64,000 bases of DNA from Thalassotalea marina. Its GTDB lineage: Bacteria > Pseudomonadota > Gammaproteobacteria > Enterobacterales > Alteromonadaceae. Position numbers and translations under genes: made by a program. Shown in pieces: positions 37,911 through 46,384 of this stretch. Below the pieces are notes generated by a model that did no database searches, was not told the origin of the DNA, and was given only the letters and a program-made list of their open reading frames with translations. Position 1 is the first letter of the stretch, and each line of letters opens with the position of its first letter. The stretch spans positions 1 to 64,000 of the forward strand of contig NZ_BNCK01000009.1 in NCBI RefSeq assembly GCF_014656435.1, read 5' to 3'.

Positions 37911-38623
37911 TTGCCCCTACCTTCAACTATACGGTTGCTTTTTCGACAAACAATAAACCCCGCTAGCATCGCACACAAGGATGCACCAACAAGCACAAAC
38001 GGTAATTCATATAACGTCATTAATACAGAAAGCAGTGCAGACACAACTACAGCCGTTAAAGTAGCCATACTTTTGATTGATGGAATAACTAAAGCGATAA
38101 ATGTAACCGCTATGGCAAAATCCAAACCAAGGTTTGTTAAATTGGGTAAAACACTACCAGCATATACTCCTAGCACATTCCATACGAGCCAAAAAAAGTA
38201 AAAGCTCCCACCAGCTGCAAGGCCATATATGAAACGCTGATGATGTTGAAATGCTTTTTTACTGGAGGATAACGCAAACAGTTCATCAGTCAGTAAAAAC
38301 CCTATTAAATAACGTTGTTTTGAATTTAAGTTTTGTACTTTATTTCTCAATGATAAACCATATAGAAAGTGTCTTGAGCTAATAATAAAAGTTGTAATTA
38401 AAATAGATGCAATTGACGCATTACCAGCGATAAGCTCTATAGACACCAACTGCACAGCCCCCGCAAAAACGAGAAGCGGCATGAGTATAGCTTCTAGTTC
38501 TGACATTCCCCGCTGTATTGCTAATGATCCACACAATATCCCCCATGGCAGCACCGCCAAGTTAAAAGGCAGCATATCAATAATGCCCTTTAACAAATAT
38601 TTTCTATTTTTCTTGTTTATCAT
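37907..38623 (-). CDS. azlC: AzlC family branched-chain amino acid export permease
   Basis: 238 residues with about seven transmembrane helices, starting LLKGIIDMLPFNLAVLPWGILCGSLA and containing the conserved SSRHFLYGLSL motif and the LLTDELFAL segment of AzlC. Predicted inner-membrane permease exporting branched-chain or related amino acids with AzlD. It lies 24 bp after an AraC-type regulator gene on the same strand. Confidence 0.92.
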   Translation of the reverse strand: MINKKNRKYLLKGIIDMLPFNLAVLPWGILCGSLAIQRGMSELEAILMPLLVFAGAVQLVSIELIAGNASIASILITTFIISSRHFLYGLSLRNKVQNLNSKQRYLIGFLLTDELFALSSSKKAFQHHQRFIYGLAAGGSFYFFWLVWNVLGVYAGSVLPNLTNLGLDFAIAVTFIALVIPSIKSMATLTAVVVSALLSVLMTLYELPFVLVGASLCAMLAGFIVCRKSNRIVEGRGK

Positions 38624-38647
38624 TTGTTTAGTCCAGAAGGCATAATT

Positions 38648-39526
38648 CTAGCCATTAACTGCTTTTGCGTATTGGCCTGGGGTTAAACCAATGACACGCT
38701 TAAAATGTCGGTGTAAGTGGCTTTGATCAAAAAAGCCTAATTGATTTGAAACATTGAGAACACTTACTCCTCGCTTAAGGAGATTTTGTGCTTGCGCCAC
38801 CTTAAACTGTATAAAGTACGCATGAGGAGACAGACCATATTTTTGTTGAAACTGACGAGCAAGGTGAAACTGACTTAATCCAACATAATCTGCTAGCTGT
38901 TTTAGTGTGACATTTTCTTCAACATTGCCACGAAGAAATTCTCTAGCTTTTAATAATTTGTCAAATTCTAAGCGCTGAAATTCAATTGCCTCTTTTTTAT
39001 GACTTCCATGTCGAATCATCAATTGAGATAACACCAAGTTAATTTCTTGTTCTCGTAAAAGCTGTTGTGATTCGTTCTCAAGAATGAAAAATAAACGGCG
39101 TAGAGCATTAGCCATAGTAGGGTCATAAACTACAGCATCAGCAAAATAAGGAGCAAATTGCCCTTGCCAACCAATATCACTAGCCAACTGGCCAAACTGT
39201 TCAGGTGTTGGGTAAATGGCTTTGTATGTCCAGCCTACTCCATTTGCAGCCTGACCTGTGTGAATATCATCAGCATTGACAAAGATAATGCTATTCTCCG
39301 GTGCAAAATGCTCAGCACCACTGCGAAAAAAACGCTGACCACCACTTCCAATGACACTAATGGTGTAGGTTTGGTGGTAGTGTTTCTTAAAGTTTTTACG
39401 TCCAAAACTGGCATTGATAACCTCAATACCACCCAACTCTTGATGAAAACCTACTTTTACTGTTTCCCGCATAGACAGATCGCTCTTTAATAATGCTTCT
39501 AGCATAATGTATAAAAGACTAAACAT
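38648..39526 (-). CDS. AraC family transcriptional regulator
   Basis: About 292 residues. An N-terminal cupin-like AraC-binding domain (FKKHYHQTYTISVIGSG) precedes a C-terminal double helix-turn-helix (LKQLADYVGLSQFHLARQFQQKYGLSPHAYFIQFKV and VSVLNVSNQLGFFDQSHLHRHFKRVIGLTPGQY). It is probably co-transcribed with azlCD and likely controls that exporter. This arrangement is common, but control here is inferred. The frame opens at 39541; ATG 39526 follows AAGG and is preferred, with 39505 also possible. Divergent from the SDR gene, which could be a second target. Confidence 0.88.
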   Translation of the reverse strand: MFSLLYIMLEALLKSDLSMRETVKVGFHQELGGIEVINASFGRKNFKKHYHQTYTISVIGSGGQRFFRSGAEHFAPENSIIFVNADDIHTGQAANGVGWTYKAIYPTPEQFGQLASDIGWQGQFAPYFADAVVYDPTMANALRRLFFILENESQQLLREQEINLVLSQLMIRHGSHKKEAIEFQRLEFDKLLKAREFLRGNVEENVTLKQLADYVGLSQFHLARQFQQKYGLSPHAYFIQFKVAQAQNLLKRGVSVLNVSNQLGFFDQSHLHRHFKRVIGLTPGQYAKAVNG

Positions 39527-39605
39527 GAAAGCCTTGTACAAAATTGCTCTTTATGAAAACTCTATGATAGAGTCAATACTCTAATAAAACCACAGGACGG
39601 ATATC

Positions 39606-40355
39606 ATGCATCACCCCATTGCTTTAGTGACAGGTGCTGGCCGCGGCATAGGCGCAGCTACAGCAGAACTTTTAGCTGCTCAAGGTGACTTTGTCATCGT
39701 AAACTATGTCAAAGACGACAAAAGTGCTAATGATGTAGTAAAAAAGATTCAAGCAAAGGGAGGCAATGCTGTAGCCATACAGGCTGACGTATCAATAGAA
39801 GCACAAGTGATGTCATTATTTCAACATATAGACGCCCTACCCGGTCAACTCAAAAAGTTAGTAAACAATGCAGGTATTTTATTCGCTCAATCTCCTGTAG
39901 TTGAACTAACCGCAGACAGGATTAATCAAGTGCTTTCTACCAATGTCACAAGCTATTTTTTATGCTGTAAGGAAGCAATTAAACGCATGTCTACAAATTT
40001 TGGTGGCTCTGGTGGCGCAATCGTCAATGTATCTTCTGCCGCATCAAGATTAGGCGCTCCTAACGAATATGTGGATTATGCCGCCAGTAAAGGCGCAATA
40101 GACACCCTCACTAAAGGCTTATCTCTAGAGGTTGCAGCGCAAAACATACGCGTAAATGGCGTACGTCCTGGGTTAATTTATACCGATATCCACCGAGATG
40201 GCGGTGAGCCTGATCGTGTTGATAGATTAGCGTCAAGCTTACCTATGCAGCGTGGAGGACAACCTATTGAGGTTGCACAAGCAATTACGTGGTTACTGTC
40301 TGATAACGCTTCTTATATTACTGGAAGTCATTTAGAGCTTGCCGGCGGACGTTAA
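39606..40355 (+). CDS. SDR family oxidoreductase (glucose 1-dehydrogenase / FabG-like)
   Basis: 249 residues, classical short-chain dehydrogenase. NAD(P)-binding TGAGRGIG at about 10-17, the NNAG motif (about 87-90), the catalytic Ser in NVSSAAS, and YAASK (about 158-162) are all present. The C-terminal LLSDNASYITGSHLELAGGR is typical. The substrate cannot be read from sequence. Divergent from the AraC regulator, which may control it. AGGA lies about 9 bases before the ATG. Confidence 0.85.
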   Translation: MHHPIALVTGAGRGIGAATAELLAAQGDFVIVNYVKDDKSANDVVKKIQAKGGNAVAIQADVSIEAQVMSLFQHIDALPGQLKKLVNNAGILFAQSPVVELTADRINQVLSTNVTSYFLCCKEAIKRMSTNFGGSGGAIVNVSSAASRLGAPNEYVDYAASKGAIDTLTKGLSLEVAAQNIRVNGVRPGLIYTDIHRDGGEPDRVDRLASSLPMQRGGQPIEVAQAITWLLSDNASYITGSHLELAGGR

Positions 40356-40456
40356 CAACTTTTAGTCATTTATTTGAACTTGGATAAACACCCAACTACA
40401 ATGGCGGTTTGTATTTTATTCACACATTTATTTAGCTAACAATTACTTCAGTTCGT

Positions 40457-40825
40457 ATGAAAACAACGACAATTATTTTGCCATCCTTTTTAAGACGCGT
40501 ATTGCGAGCTTATGCTTTAAAAGCTGAAATACGTCAAGCTGGCTGTGAACTTCAGCGTATTGGTCGTTCTCGAAACTGGCGTTTAATTGGTAACACTGAA
40601 CAGTTCTATCAAATTATTGAATTCATTGATAATGCTAATGAAGACTCTTGGCTGTGGTTGTCTAAGAAGTTAAAACAAGAAAGTGAAAAACTCAGCCATG
40701 ACCATTTACTGTTTATTGCAAAAAAGAACTCAGGTATCACGATTAATGAATTGATGGCAAAAACAGATTGTACCGTTGCTGAGGCACGCAGAGTCATTGA
40801 TGAATTAGAATGGTTAGACGAATAG
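40457..40825 (+). CDS. small conserved protein, RRF-like family of gammaproteobacteria
   Basis: 122-residue basic protein with the N-terminal block LKAEIRQAGCELQRIGRSRNWRLIG and a C-terminal helix-turn-helix-like part (SGITINELMAKTDCTVAEARRVIDELEWL). It resembles the small proteins labelled 'ribosome recycling factor family' in Vibrio and Shewanella, which are not the true RRF. Whether it binds RNA, DNA or the ribosome is unknown. It converges on topA with a shared terminator. No clear ribosome site. Confidence 0.65.
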   Translation: MKTTTIILPSFLRRVLRAYALKAEIRQAGCELQRIGRSRNWRLIGNTEQFYQIIEFIDNANEDSWLWLSKKLKQESEKLSHDHLLFIAKKNSGITINELMAKTDCTVAEARRVIDELEWLDE

Positions 40826-40872
40826 TAAAAGCTTAATAACAACATGGCCCCTTTTTTCACAGAGGCCTTTTA

Positions 40873-40901
40873 ATAAAAAAGCACTCAAAGAGTGCTTTTT
40901 T
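40873..40901. terminator. bidirectional terminator between the RRF-like gene and topA
   Basis: Perfect 12-bp stem AAAAAAGCACTC / GAGTGCTTTTTT, 3-nt loop, between convergent genes. Confidence 0.92.
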
Positions 40902-40902
40902 A

Positions 40903-43554
40903 TTATTTCTTAGCCGCCTTTTTCTTAGGCGCAGGTTTTTTAGCTTCGGATTCGACCCATTTACCATCTTGGTATAAAGCGGTCCAGCCAGTTGCTTTTC
41001 CGTCTACTTCCGTCATCACGTATTGTGACTTGGTTTTACGGCTAAATCTGACTATCGCCAAGTTACCGGCAGGATCTTGCTCAGGTGCATCAGCCAAATA
41101 ATAGAACTTCGGTGATATACGATCTCTAAAGCGCTTTAATTCAGCTACCTTAGGTGCTCTTGTCTCACGAGAGCGAGGGAAAGTACTTGCGGCAAGGAAG
41201 ATACCTGCAGCACCATCACGCAGTACAAAGTGTGCCTCAGACTTTTCACAAGGCAACTCAGGTAATTGCACAGGATCTTCTTTTGGCGGCGCAGCTTCAC
41301 CATTAGCCAATAACTTACGAGTATTTTTACATTCACTATTTGTACAATCAAAATACTTACCAAAGCGACCGTTTTTCAGTTCCATATCGGCATTACAGCG
41401 GTCACACTCAAGTACTGGGCCATCATAGCCTTTGATTTTGAATGTACCTTTTTCCAATTCGAAGCCGTCACAAACAGGATTATTACCACACACATGTAAT
41501 TTGCGCGTTTCATCAATTAAATAGCTGTCCATTGCGGTTTGGCATTTTGGACAACGGTGCATAGCTCGTAATGCGTCAGTTTCTTGATCTTCGCTTAATA
41601 CACTAACCGCCTCTTCGCCAGGCGTTAAATTCATTGTCGTCGTGCAACGCTCTTTTGGAGGCAGCGCATAGCCCGAGCAGCCAAGGAAAACACCTGTTGA
41701 TGCTGTTCGTATGCCCATTTTACGGCCACACGTAGGACAGTCTATATCAGTTAAAACTGGCTCATTTGAAGGCATACCACCTTCTTCTGCAGGTTTATCT
41801 GCCAAAGACAACTGCTCTGTAAAGTTTTGATAAAAGGCATTTAGTACATCTTTCCAAGGAAGTTTACCTTCTGCAATTTCATCTAACTCTTTTTCCATTT
41901 CCGCGGTGAAGTTGTAACTCATTAAGTTTTTAAAACTTTCAGACAAACTATCTGTAACAATTTCACCCATTTTCTCTGCATAAAAGCGTTTTTTATCCAG
42001 CTTTACGTAACCACGATCTTGAATCGTAGAAATAATAGATGCGTAAGTTGAAGGACGACCAATAGAACGTTTTTCTAATTCTTTAACCAAAGACGCTTCG
42101 CCATATCGGGCAGGTGGTTTGGTAAAGTGCTGGCTAGGTTCAACGTTATTAAGTGTTAATACATCACCTACAGATAAGTCAGGTAAATGTGTATCTTTGT
42201 CACCTTTTGATAGTTGTGGATGAACTCTTGTCCAACCATCAAACTGCATTACTCGGCCTTTTGCTTTTAAAGCATAATCATCTGCACTTACAGTAATAGT
42301 ACTAACTGTGTATCGTGCAGCCGTCATTTGACAGGCAACAAATTGACGCCAAATTAGCTCATAAAGCTTTTTACAATCGGCATCTACACCTTCAAGAAAA
42401 GCCGCTTCTAGTTTTACGTTTGACGGTCTGATTGCCTCATGCGCCTCTTGTGCATTCGCTTTACTACCATATTGACGAGACTTCTCTGGTAAATAATTAT
42501 CACCAAAGTTTTCACTTACGTAATTACGGCACATGTTGATAGCATCAGCGCTCAAGTTAGTTGAGTCGGTACGCATATAAGTAATATGACCGGCTTCATA
42601 TAAACGTTGCGCTAAGCTCATTGTGCGTTTTACGCCAAAGCCTAGTTTAGTACTAGCAGCTTGTTGCAGTGTCGATGTAATAAAAGGTGCAGAAGGTAAA
42701 CTTTTAGAAGGTTTATCTTCTCGATTCGATACATGATATGCCGCTTTTTCAAGCACAGCAACAGCAGACATAGCTTGCTGTTCATTAACGGCTTTAAAAG
42801 GTTTACCGCCATGGTGAGTAACCGCAAGTGACAGTTCTTCATTAGTAGTTGCCTTGGTATGGGCATCAATTTCCCAATACTCTTCTGGGTTAAACGCTTT
42901 AATTTCACGTTCTTTTTCTACCACTAGCTTGACGGCCACGGATTGCACACGCCCAGCTGAAAGGCCCCTTGCAACTTTTTTCCACAACAATGGGCTTACC
43001 ATAAAGCCAACGACGCGGTCTAGAAAACGACGAGCTTGCTGTGCGTTTACTCCTGGCATACTTAAAATGCTTGGCGATGAAAATGCTTGTTGAATGGCAT
43101 TTTCAGTAATTTCATTAAACACTACACGTTTAAATTTGCTGTCATCGCCACCGATAATTTCTTTTAAATGCCAAGCAATGGCCTCTCCCTCTCTATCCAA
43201 ATCGGTTGCGAGATAGATAGTGTCAGCATTGGCCGCTAATTTTTTTAGTTCACTAACAACTTTTTCTTTGCCCGGCAAAATTTGATAGTCAGCTTTCCAA
43301 TCTTTATCTGGATCTATCCCCATACGATTGACTAAGGCTTGGCGATCTCTTTGTGCTTTATACTTCGCTTTTTGCTCAGGTGACATTTTACGCACTTCAG
43401 CAGGCGATTTAGTCGCAGCTTTTTTACCTGTGCTCCCCGTAGGTAAATCGCGCACATGGCCAACACTCGACTTAACGATAAAGTTTTTACCAAGGTATTT
43501 GTTAATTGTCTTTGCTTTTGCTGGGGATTCGACAATTACCAGAGATTTCGACAT
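40903..43554 (-). CDS. topA: DNA topoisomerase I
   Basis: 883-residue type IA topoisomerase that relaxes negative supercoils. The Toprim domain starts [21 protein letters not shown] and contains [15 protein letters not shown]. The catalytic Tyr lies in [13 protein letters not shown] (about 330). Several CxxC zinc ribbons ([22 protein letters not shown]) follow, then a Lys/Pro/Ala-rich basic tail. Length and domain order match E. coli TopA. It is convergent with the small RRF-like gene. Confidence 0.98.
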   Translation of the reverse strand: MSKSLVIVESPAKAKTINKYLGKNFIVKSSVGHVRDLPTGSTGKKAATKSPAEVRKMSPEQKAKYKAQRDRQALVNRMGIDPDKDWKADYQILPGKEKVVSELKKLAANADTIYLATDLDREGEAIAWHLKEIIGGDDSKFKRVVFNEITENAIQQAFSSPSILSMPGVNAQQARRFLDRVVGFMVSPLLWKKVARGLSAGRVQSVAVKLVVEKEREIKAFNPEEYWEIDAHTKATTNEELSLAVTHHGGKPFKAVNEQQAMSAVAVLEKAAYHVSNREDKPSKSLPSAPFITSTLQQAASTKLGFGVKRTMSLAQRLYEAGHITYMRTDSTNLSADAINMCRNYVSENFGDNYLPEKSRQYGSKANAQEAHEAIRPSNVKLEAAFLEGVDADCKKLYELIWRQFVACQMTAARYTVSTITVSADDYALKAKGRVMQFDGWTRVHPQLSKGDKDTHLPDLSVGDVLTLNNVEPSQHFTKPPARYGEASLVKELEKRSIGRPSTYASIISTIQDRGYVKLDKKRFYAEKMGEIVTDSLSESFKNLMSYNFTAEMEKELDEIAEGKLPWKDVLNAFYQNFTEQLSLADKPAEEGGMPSNEPVLTDIDCPTCGRKMGIRTASTGVFLGCSGYALPPKERCTTTMNLTPGEEAVSVLSEDQETDALRAMHRCPKCQTAMDSYLIDETRKLHVCGNNPVCDGFELEKGTFKIKGYDGPVLECDRCNADMELKNGRFGKYFDCTNSECKNTRKLLANGEAAPPKEDPVQLPELPCEKSEAHFVLRDGAAGIFLAASTFPRSRETRAPKVAELKRFRDRISPKFYYLADAPEQDPAGNLAIVRFSRKTKSQYVMTEVDGKATGWTALYQDGKWVESEAKKPAPKKKAAKK

Positions 43555-43922
43555 AGACTTATTTGATCCTACTTTGACCAGTTAACGGCACTGGTTTTTC
43601 TTTTATGCTAGCTAATGATATTTTCTTGTTCGATTAAAAACTCACGTTGAAATCGTAATTTAGCAAAGCTAATTACATAGTAAATTTAACCATTACTATT
43701 AGATATATCTGCAAATAAGCAAGCTGACAAGCAAATATTTTTTAAATTAACCTCTAGAGTTGAATGCTTTATAATGAACAAATCACTAATTTTGCGCGTA
43801 ATGATAGTAGAGTTTTAACTGAATGATAAGAGTTATTACACTAATTTTTAAATATGCGCAAAATGACAAACTAACAAATTTCTAACATGTTAGTGAATAA
43901 AAATAGGATTAAGAGAATTAAT
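43555..43922. other. intergenic region between topA and the ureohydrolase gene
   Basis: Divergent region, AT-rich, no convincing ORF. It contains a possible rightward promoter (43747-43775) and a perfect 12-bp palindrome CTAACATGTTAG at 43882-43893. Nothing else is identified. Confidence 0.5.
43747..43775 (+). promoter_or_regulatory. possible promoter of the ureohydrolase gene
   Basis: -10 TATAAT (43770-43775) with TTAACC (43747-43752) 17 bp upstream as the -35. It would give an untranslated leader of about 140 nt carrying the palindrome. By eye only. Confidence 0.4.
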
Positions 43923-45026
43923 ATGACAACGCAAGCCGCCTTTTTAGAACGAGTAAAACAAAGCTTATGTCCTCCTGGAAATGGAGTTTTTACAGTAAAT
44001 ACAGCCAAAGAAAGAAAAGAGCAGTTACATCAAAGTTTATACGGTCAAACTAACGACATTGAAAACCTGTGGGCAGATAGCTTAGATAAACTAGCAGCTG
44101 GTAGTAAAGCCGTTATGTTAGGTGTAGCATCTGATTGCGGTGGCGGCATTTTGAGAGGGGCAAATTGGGGGCCACTATTTGTAAGATCAACCTTGTTAAA
44201 AAACCACCCATCGCTAAGCCATTTTGACTTAGGTGATGTGCGTGTTATTCCTCATTTATTACATGACAAATATCTTAACGACCAAACTATCGCCAACTGT
44301 CGCAAAGCCCTTTATCAGAATGAAGCATCGGACCTAGCCGTCAGCCCACTGACGATTACCGAAGATGTGTTACATGACTTTTATGCAACATACCCAGATA
44401 AAGGGGTATTTGGTATCGGCGGTGATCACTCTATTAGCTATGCATTAACCAAACCTTATTTACAAGCTAAGAAAGCTCAAGGTAAACGCGCTGCTATTAT
44501 ACATTTTGACGCGCATACTGACTTATTAGTGGAACGTTTAGGCATAGACTTATGCTTTGGTTCTTGGTGCACCCATATCTTAGAAGATTTGAATGATCCT
44601 AGTCATTTAATTCAAATTGGTATTCGTTCTAGCGGCAAGCCAAAAGCCCATTGGGAGGGAACGTTTGGGGTAAAACAACATTGGGCACATGAAGTGCTAG
44701 AGCGTGGTGTAGATGCAATAATTGAAGACATCCTAAGCCAACTGCATGAGCAGCAAATAGACGAACTTTATGTTAGTTTTGATATAGATGCATTAGATGA
44801 CAGTTTTGCTGCCGCTACTGGAACACCAGAGCCTGATGGCATGACTCCTGAACAAGCATTAAAGATTTTGCAAAAATTATCCGAGCAATTTCCTATCACT
44901 GGCGCCGATATGATGGAAATAGCACCTTTTACTGACAGTACAGGCAAAGGCGCAGAAAGTTCGGAAAAAACGTTAAAAATTGGTGCTGAAATCTCAGCAT
45001 TTTTAATTGAGCAAATGTGTAAATAA
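43923..45026 (+). CDS. arginase/agmatinase/formimidoylglutamase family hydrolase
   Basis: About 367 residues. The manganese-binding ureohydrolase motifs are intact: GGDHSISYA (about 180), HFDAHTD (about 210), and SFDIDALDD (about 285). Such enzymes hydrolyse a guanidino or formimino group of arginine, agmatine or formimidoylglutamate. The extended N-terminus (about 60 residues before the domain) and the lack of hut, spe or arg neighbours leave the substrate open. ATG 43923 (AGAGA upstream) is preferred to the frame opening at 43887. A strong terminator follows. Confidence 0.85.
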   Translation: MTTQAAFLERVKQSLCPPGNGVFTVNTAKERKEQLHQSLYGQTNDIENLWADSLDKLAAGSKAVMLGVASDCGGGILRGANWGPLFVRSTLLKNHPSLSHFDLGDVRVIPHLLHDKYLNDQTIANCRKALYQNEASDLAVSPLTITEDVLHDFYATYPDKGVFGIGGDHSISYALTKPYLQAKKAQGKRAAIIHFDAHTDLLVERLGIDLCFGSWCTHILEDLNDPSHLIQIGIRSSGKPKAHWEGTFGVKQHWAHEVLERGVDAIIEDILSQLHEQQIDELYVSFDIDALDDSFAAATGTPEPDGMTPEQALKILQKLSEQFPITGADMMEIAPFTDSTGKGAESSEKTLKIGAEISAFLIEQMCK

Positions 45027-45044
45027 TCTAACTTACGATTAATA

Positions 45045-45073
45045 ATAAAAAAGGCGCGGTATGCGCCTTTTTT
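45045..45073 (+). terminator. terminator of the ureohydrolase gene
   Basis: AAAAAGGCGC / GCGCCTTTTT hairpin, 5-nt loop, followed by T-run. It lies just before the left end of the IS element. Confidence 0.9.
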
Positions 45074-45138
45074 AATTACGTATCTTGACCCGTCCTAAAT
45101 AAGGTTGACACTTTCCCACCATTAAATTGGAGAGTGTT

Positions 45139-45531
45139 ATGAAATCAATCACTAAACGAACTCAAAAAGATTACTCAATCGCTTTTAAATTAGGTGTAGT
45201 TGTACAAGTTGAAAAAGGTGAACTTACCTATAAACAAGCACAAGATAAATATGGTATTCAAGGTTGTTCCACAGTTTTAGTTTGGCTTCGCAAGCATGGT
45301 CGACTAGATTGGTCTAAAGGAACTCCTACTTTCTTAACGCGAGGTTTTGCCATGAGTCAGACCAAGTTACCCCAAACACCTGAGCAACGTATTAAAGAAT
45401 TAGAGCAACAATTAGCAGATAGTCAGCTTAAAGCACAGTTTTTTGAAGCGGTCGTCAGTGTATTAGAAACTGACTACGGAGTACGTATTACAAAAAAGCA
45501 AAAAGAACAGTTATCCAGAAAAAAGCGATAG
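45139..45531 (+). CDS. IS3-family transposase OrfA
   Basis: About 130 residues. An N-terminal helix-turn-helix (KDYSIAFKLGVVVQVEKGELTYKQAQDKYGI) for terminal-repeat binding is followed by a leucine-zipper-like region (EQRIKELEQQLADSQLKAQFFEAVVSVLE). It ends at TAG shortly after the A-AAA-AAG frameshift site. GGAG lies 6 bases before ATG 45139; a TTG at 45127 is in frame upstream. Confidence 0.9.
   Translation: MKSITKRTQKDYSIAFKLGVVVQVEKGELTYKQAQDKYGIQGCSTVLVWLRKHGRLDWSKGTPTFLTRGFAMSQTKLPQTPEQRIKELEQQLADSQLKAQFFEAVVSVLETDYGVRITKKQKEQLSRKKR
45519..45525 (+). promoter_or_regulatory. programmed -1 frameshift site A-AAA-AAG in the IS element
   Basis: The heptamer is in the OrfA frame, two codons before the OrfA stop (45529-45531). 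It is the standard slippery sequence by which IS3 elements make the OrfAB transposase. The -1 frame is open from here to the OrfB stop. Confidence 0.85.
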
Positions 45532-46343
45532 AGACTCTCACTGTCACTAAGGCATGCACTTTTCTAGGTATCTCACGGCAAGCATATTACAAGCAATGTA
45601 TTGTTCAGGCTAAGCGTAATGCCCAAGAGCAACGCGTGTTAGACTTTGTGGTGAACGAGCGAAGGTATCAACCTAGAATTGGCACGAGGAAGCTTCAACA
45701 CTTGATGAGCCAAACTGCGTTATTTATTGGCCGAGATACGTTATTTACGTTGTTACGAACGCATCGACTACTTGTGCGTGCTAAGCGTGCTTTTCATCGC
45801 ACTACCCACAGTCTACATCGTTTTTATAAGCACCCGAACCTCATCAAGGAAGGGATAACACTTACTCGACCTGAACAGTTGTGGGTTGCAGACATTACGT
45901 ACTTACCAACAAGTAGTGGTGATAGTTACCTGAGTCTTGTTACTGATGCCTATTCGAGAAAGATAGTAGGTTTCCACCTTGCCGATAACCTAAAAGCAAA
46001 AGGTGTTAAACAGGCTTTTATGAATGCACTTAATACGCGTAAGAGTAAAGATAAACTTATCCATCATTCAGACCGTGGTATTCAATATTGCTCACGTGAA
46101 TACCAAGCACTGCATGATAAATACCATGTCTGTTGCTCAATGACGGACGGTTATGATTGTTATCAAAATGCCTTAGCTGAACGCATGAACGGCATATTGA
46201 AACAGGAATACCTGTTACACAAGCCATGTACGTTGAAAGAGGCAAGGAAAATGGTGAAAGAGTCTATTGCCATTTATAATAAACGAAGACCTCATATGGC
46301 TTTAAAATACAAAACGCCCGATGAAATTCATCAGGCGTTTTAG
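45525..46343 (+). CDS. IS3-family transposase OrfB (DDE catalytic part, made by frameshift)
   Basis: Read from the frameshift, about 272 residues: HTH_21-like start (VTKACTFLGISRQAYYKQ) and an rve integrase core with the DDE residues in WVADITYLP, SLVTDAYSRK and the Glu in NGILKQEYLL. It ends with the usual YNKRRPHMALKYKTPDEIH. A GTG at 45636 could start OrfB alone, but the frame is open back to the slippery site, so the OrfAB fusion is the likely functional transposase. Confidence 0.9.
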   Translation, partial: AIETLTVTKACTFLGISRQAYYKQCIVQAKRNAQEQRVLDFVVNERRYQPRIGTRKLQHLMSQTALFIGRDTLFTLLRTHRLLVRAKRAFHRTTHSLHRFYKHPNLIKEGITLTRPEQLWVADITYLPTSSGDSYLSLVTDAYSRKIVGFHLADNLKAKGVKQAFMNALNTRKSKDKLIHHSDRGIQYCSREYQALHDKYHVCCSMTDGYDCYQNALAERMNGILKQEYLLHKPCTLKEARKMVKESIAIYNKRRPHMALKYKTPDEIHQAF

Positions 46344-46384
46344 AAAATAAGTGTCAACCTATATCAGGACAACACATCTTCTAA

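Larger units (their letters stand above)
45086..46376 (+). mobile_element. intact IS3-family insertion sequence (about 1291 bp)
   Basis: The ends are imperfect inverted repeats of about 28 bp. The left end starts TGACCCGTCC (45086) and the right end, read inward, starts TGTGTTGTCC (46376); both continue into a shared AGGTTGACACTT. The flanking bases TCT (45083-45085 and 46377-46379) are a possible 3-bp target duplication, normal for IS3. Inside are orfA and orfB in the -1 arrangement with a slippery site. Both frames are full and no stop interrupts them, so the copy could be active. It sits between the ureohydrolase terminator and the stop codon of the Ig-like gene. Confidence 0.88.

Noticed and set aside
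43882..43893. Perfect palindrome CTAACATGTTAG upstream of the ureohydrolase gene
   Set aside because: A 12-bp AT-rich palindrome can arise by chance; no other evidence of regulation.
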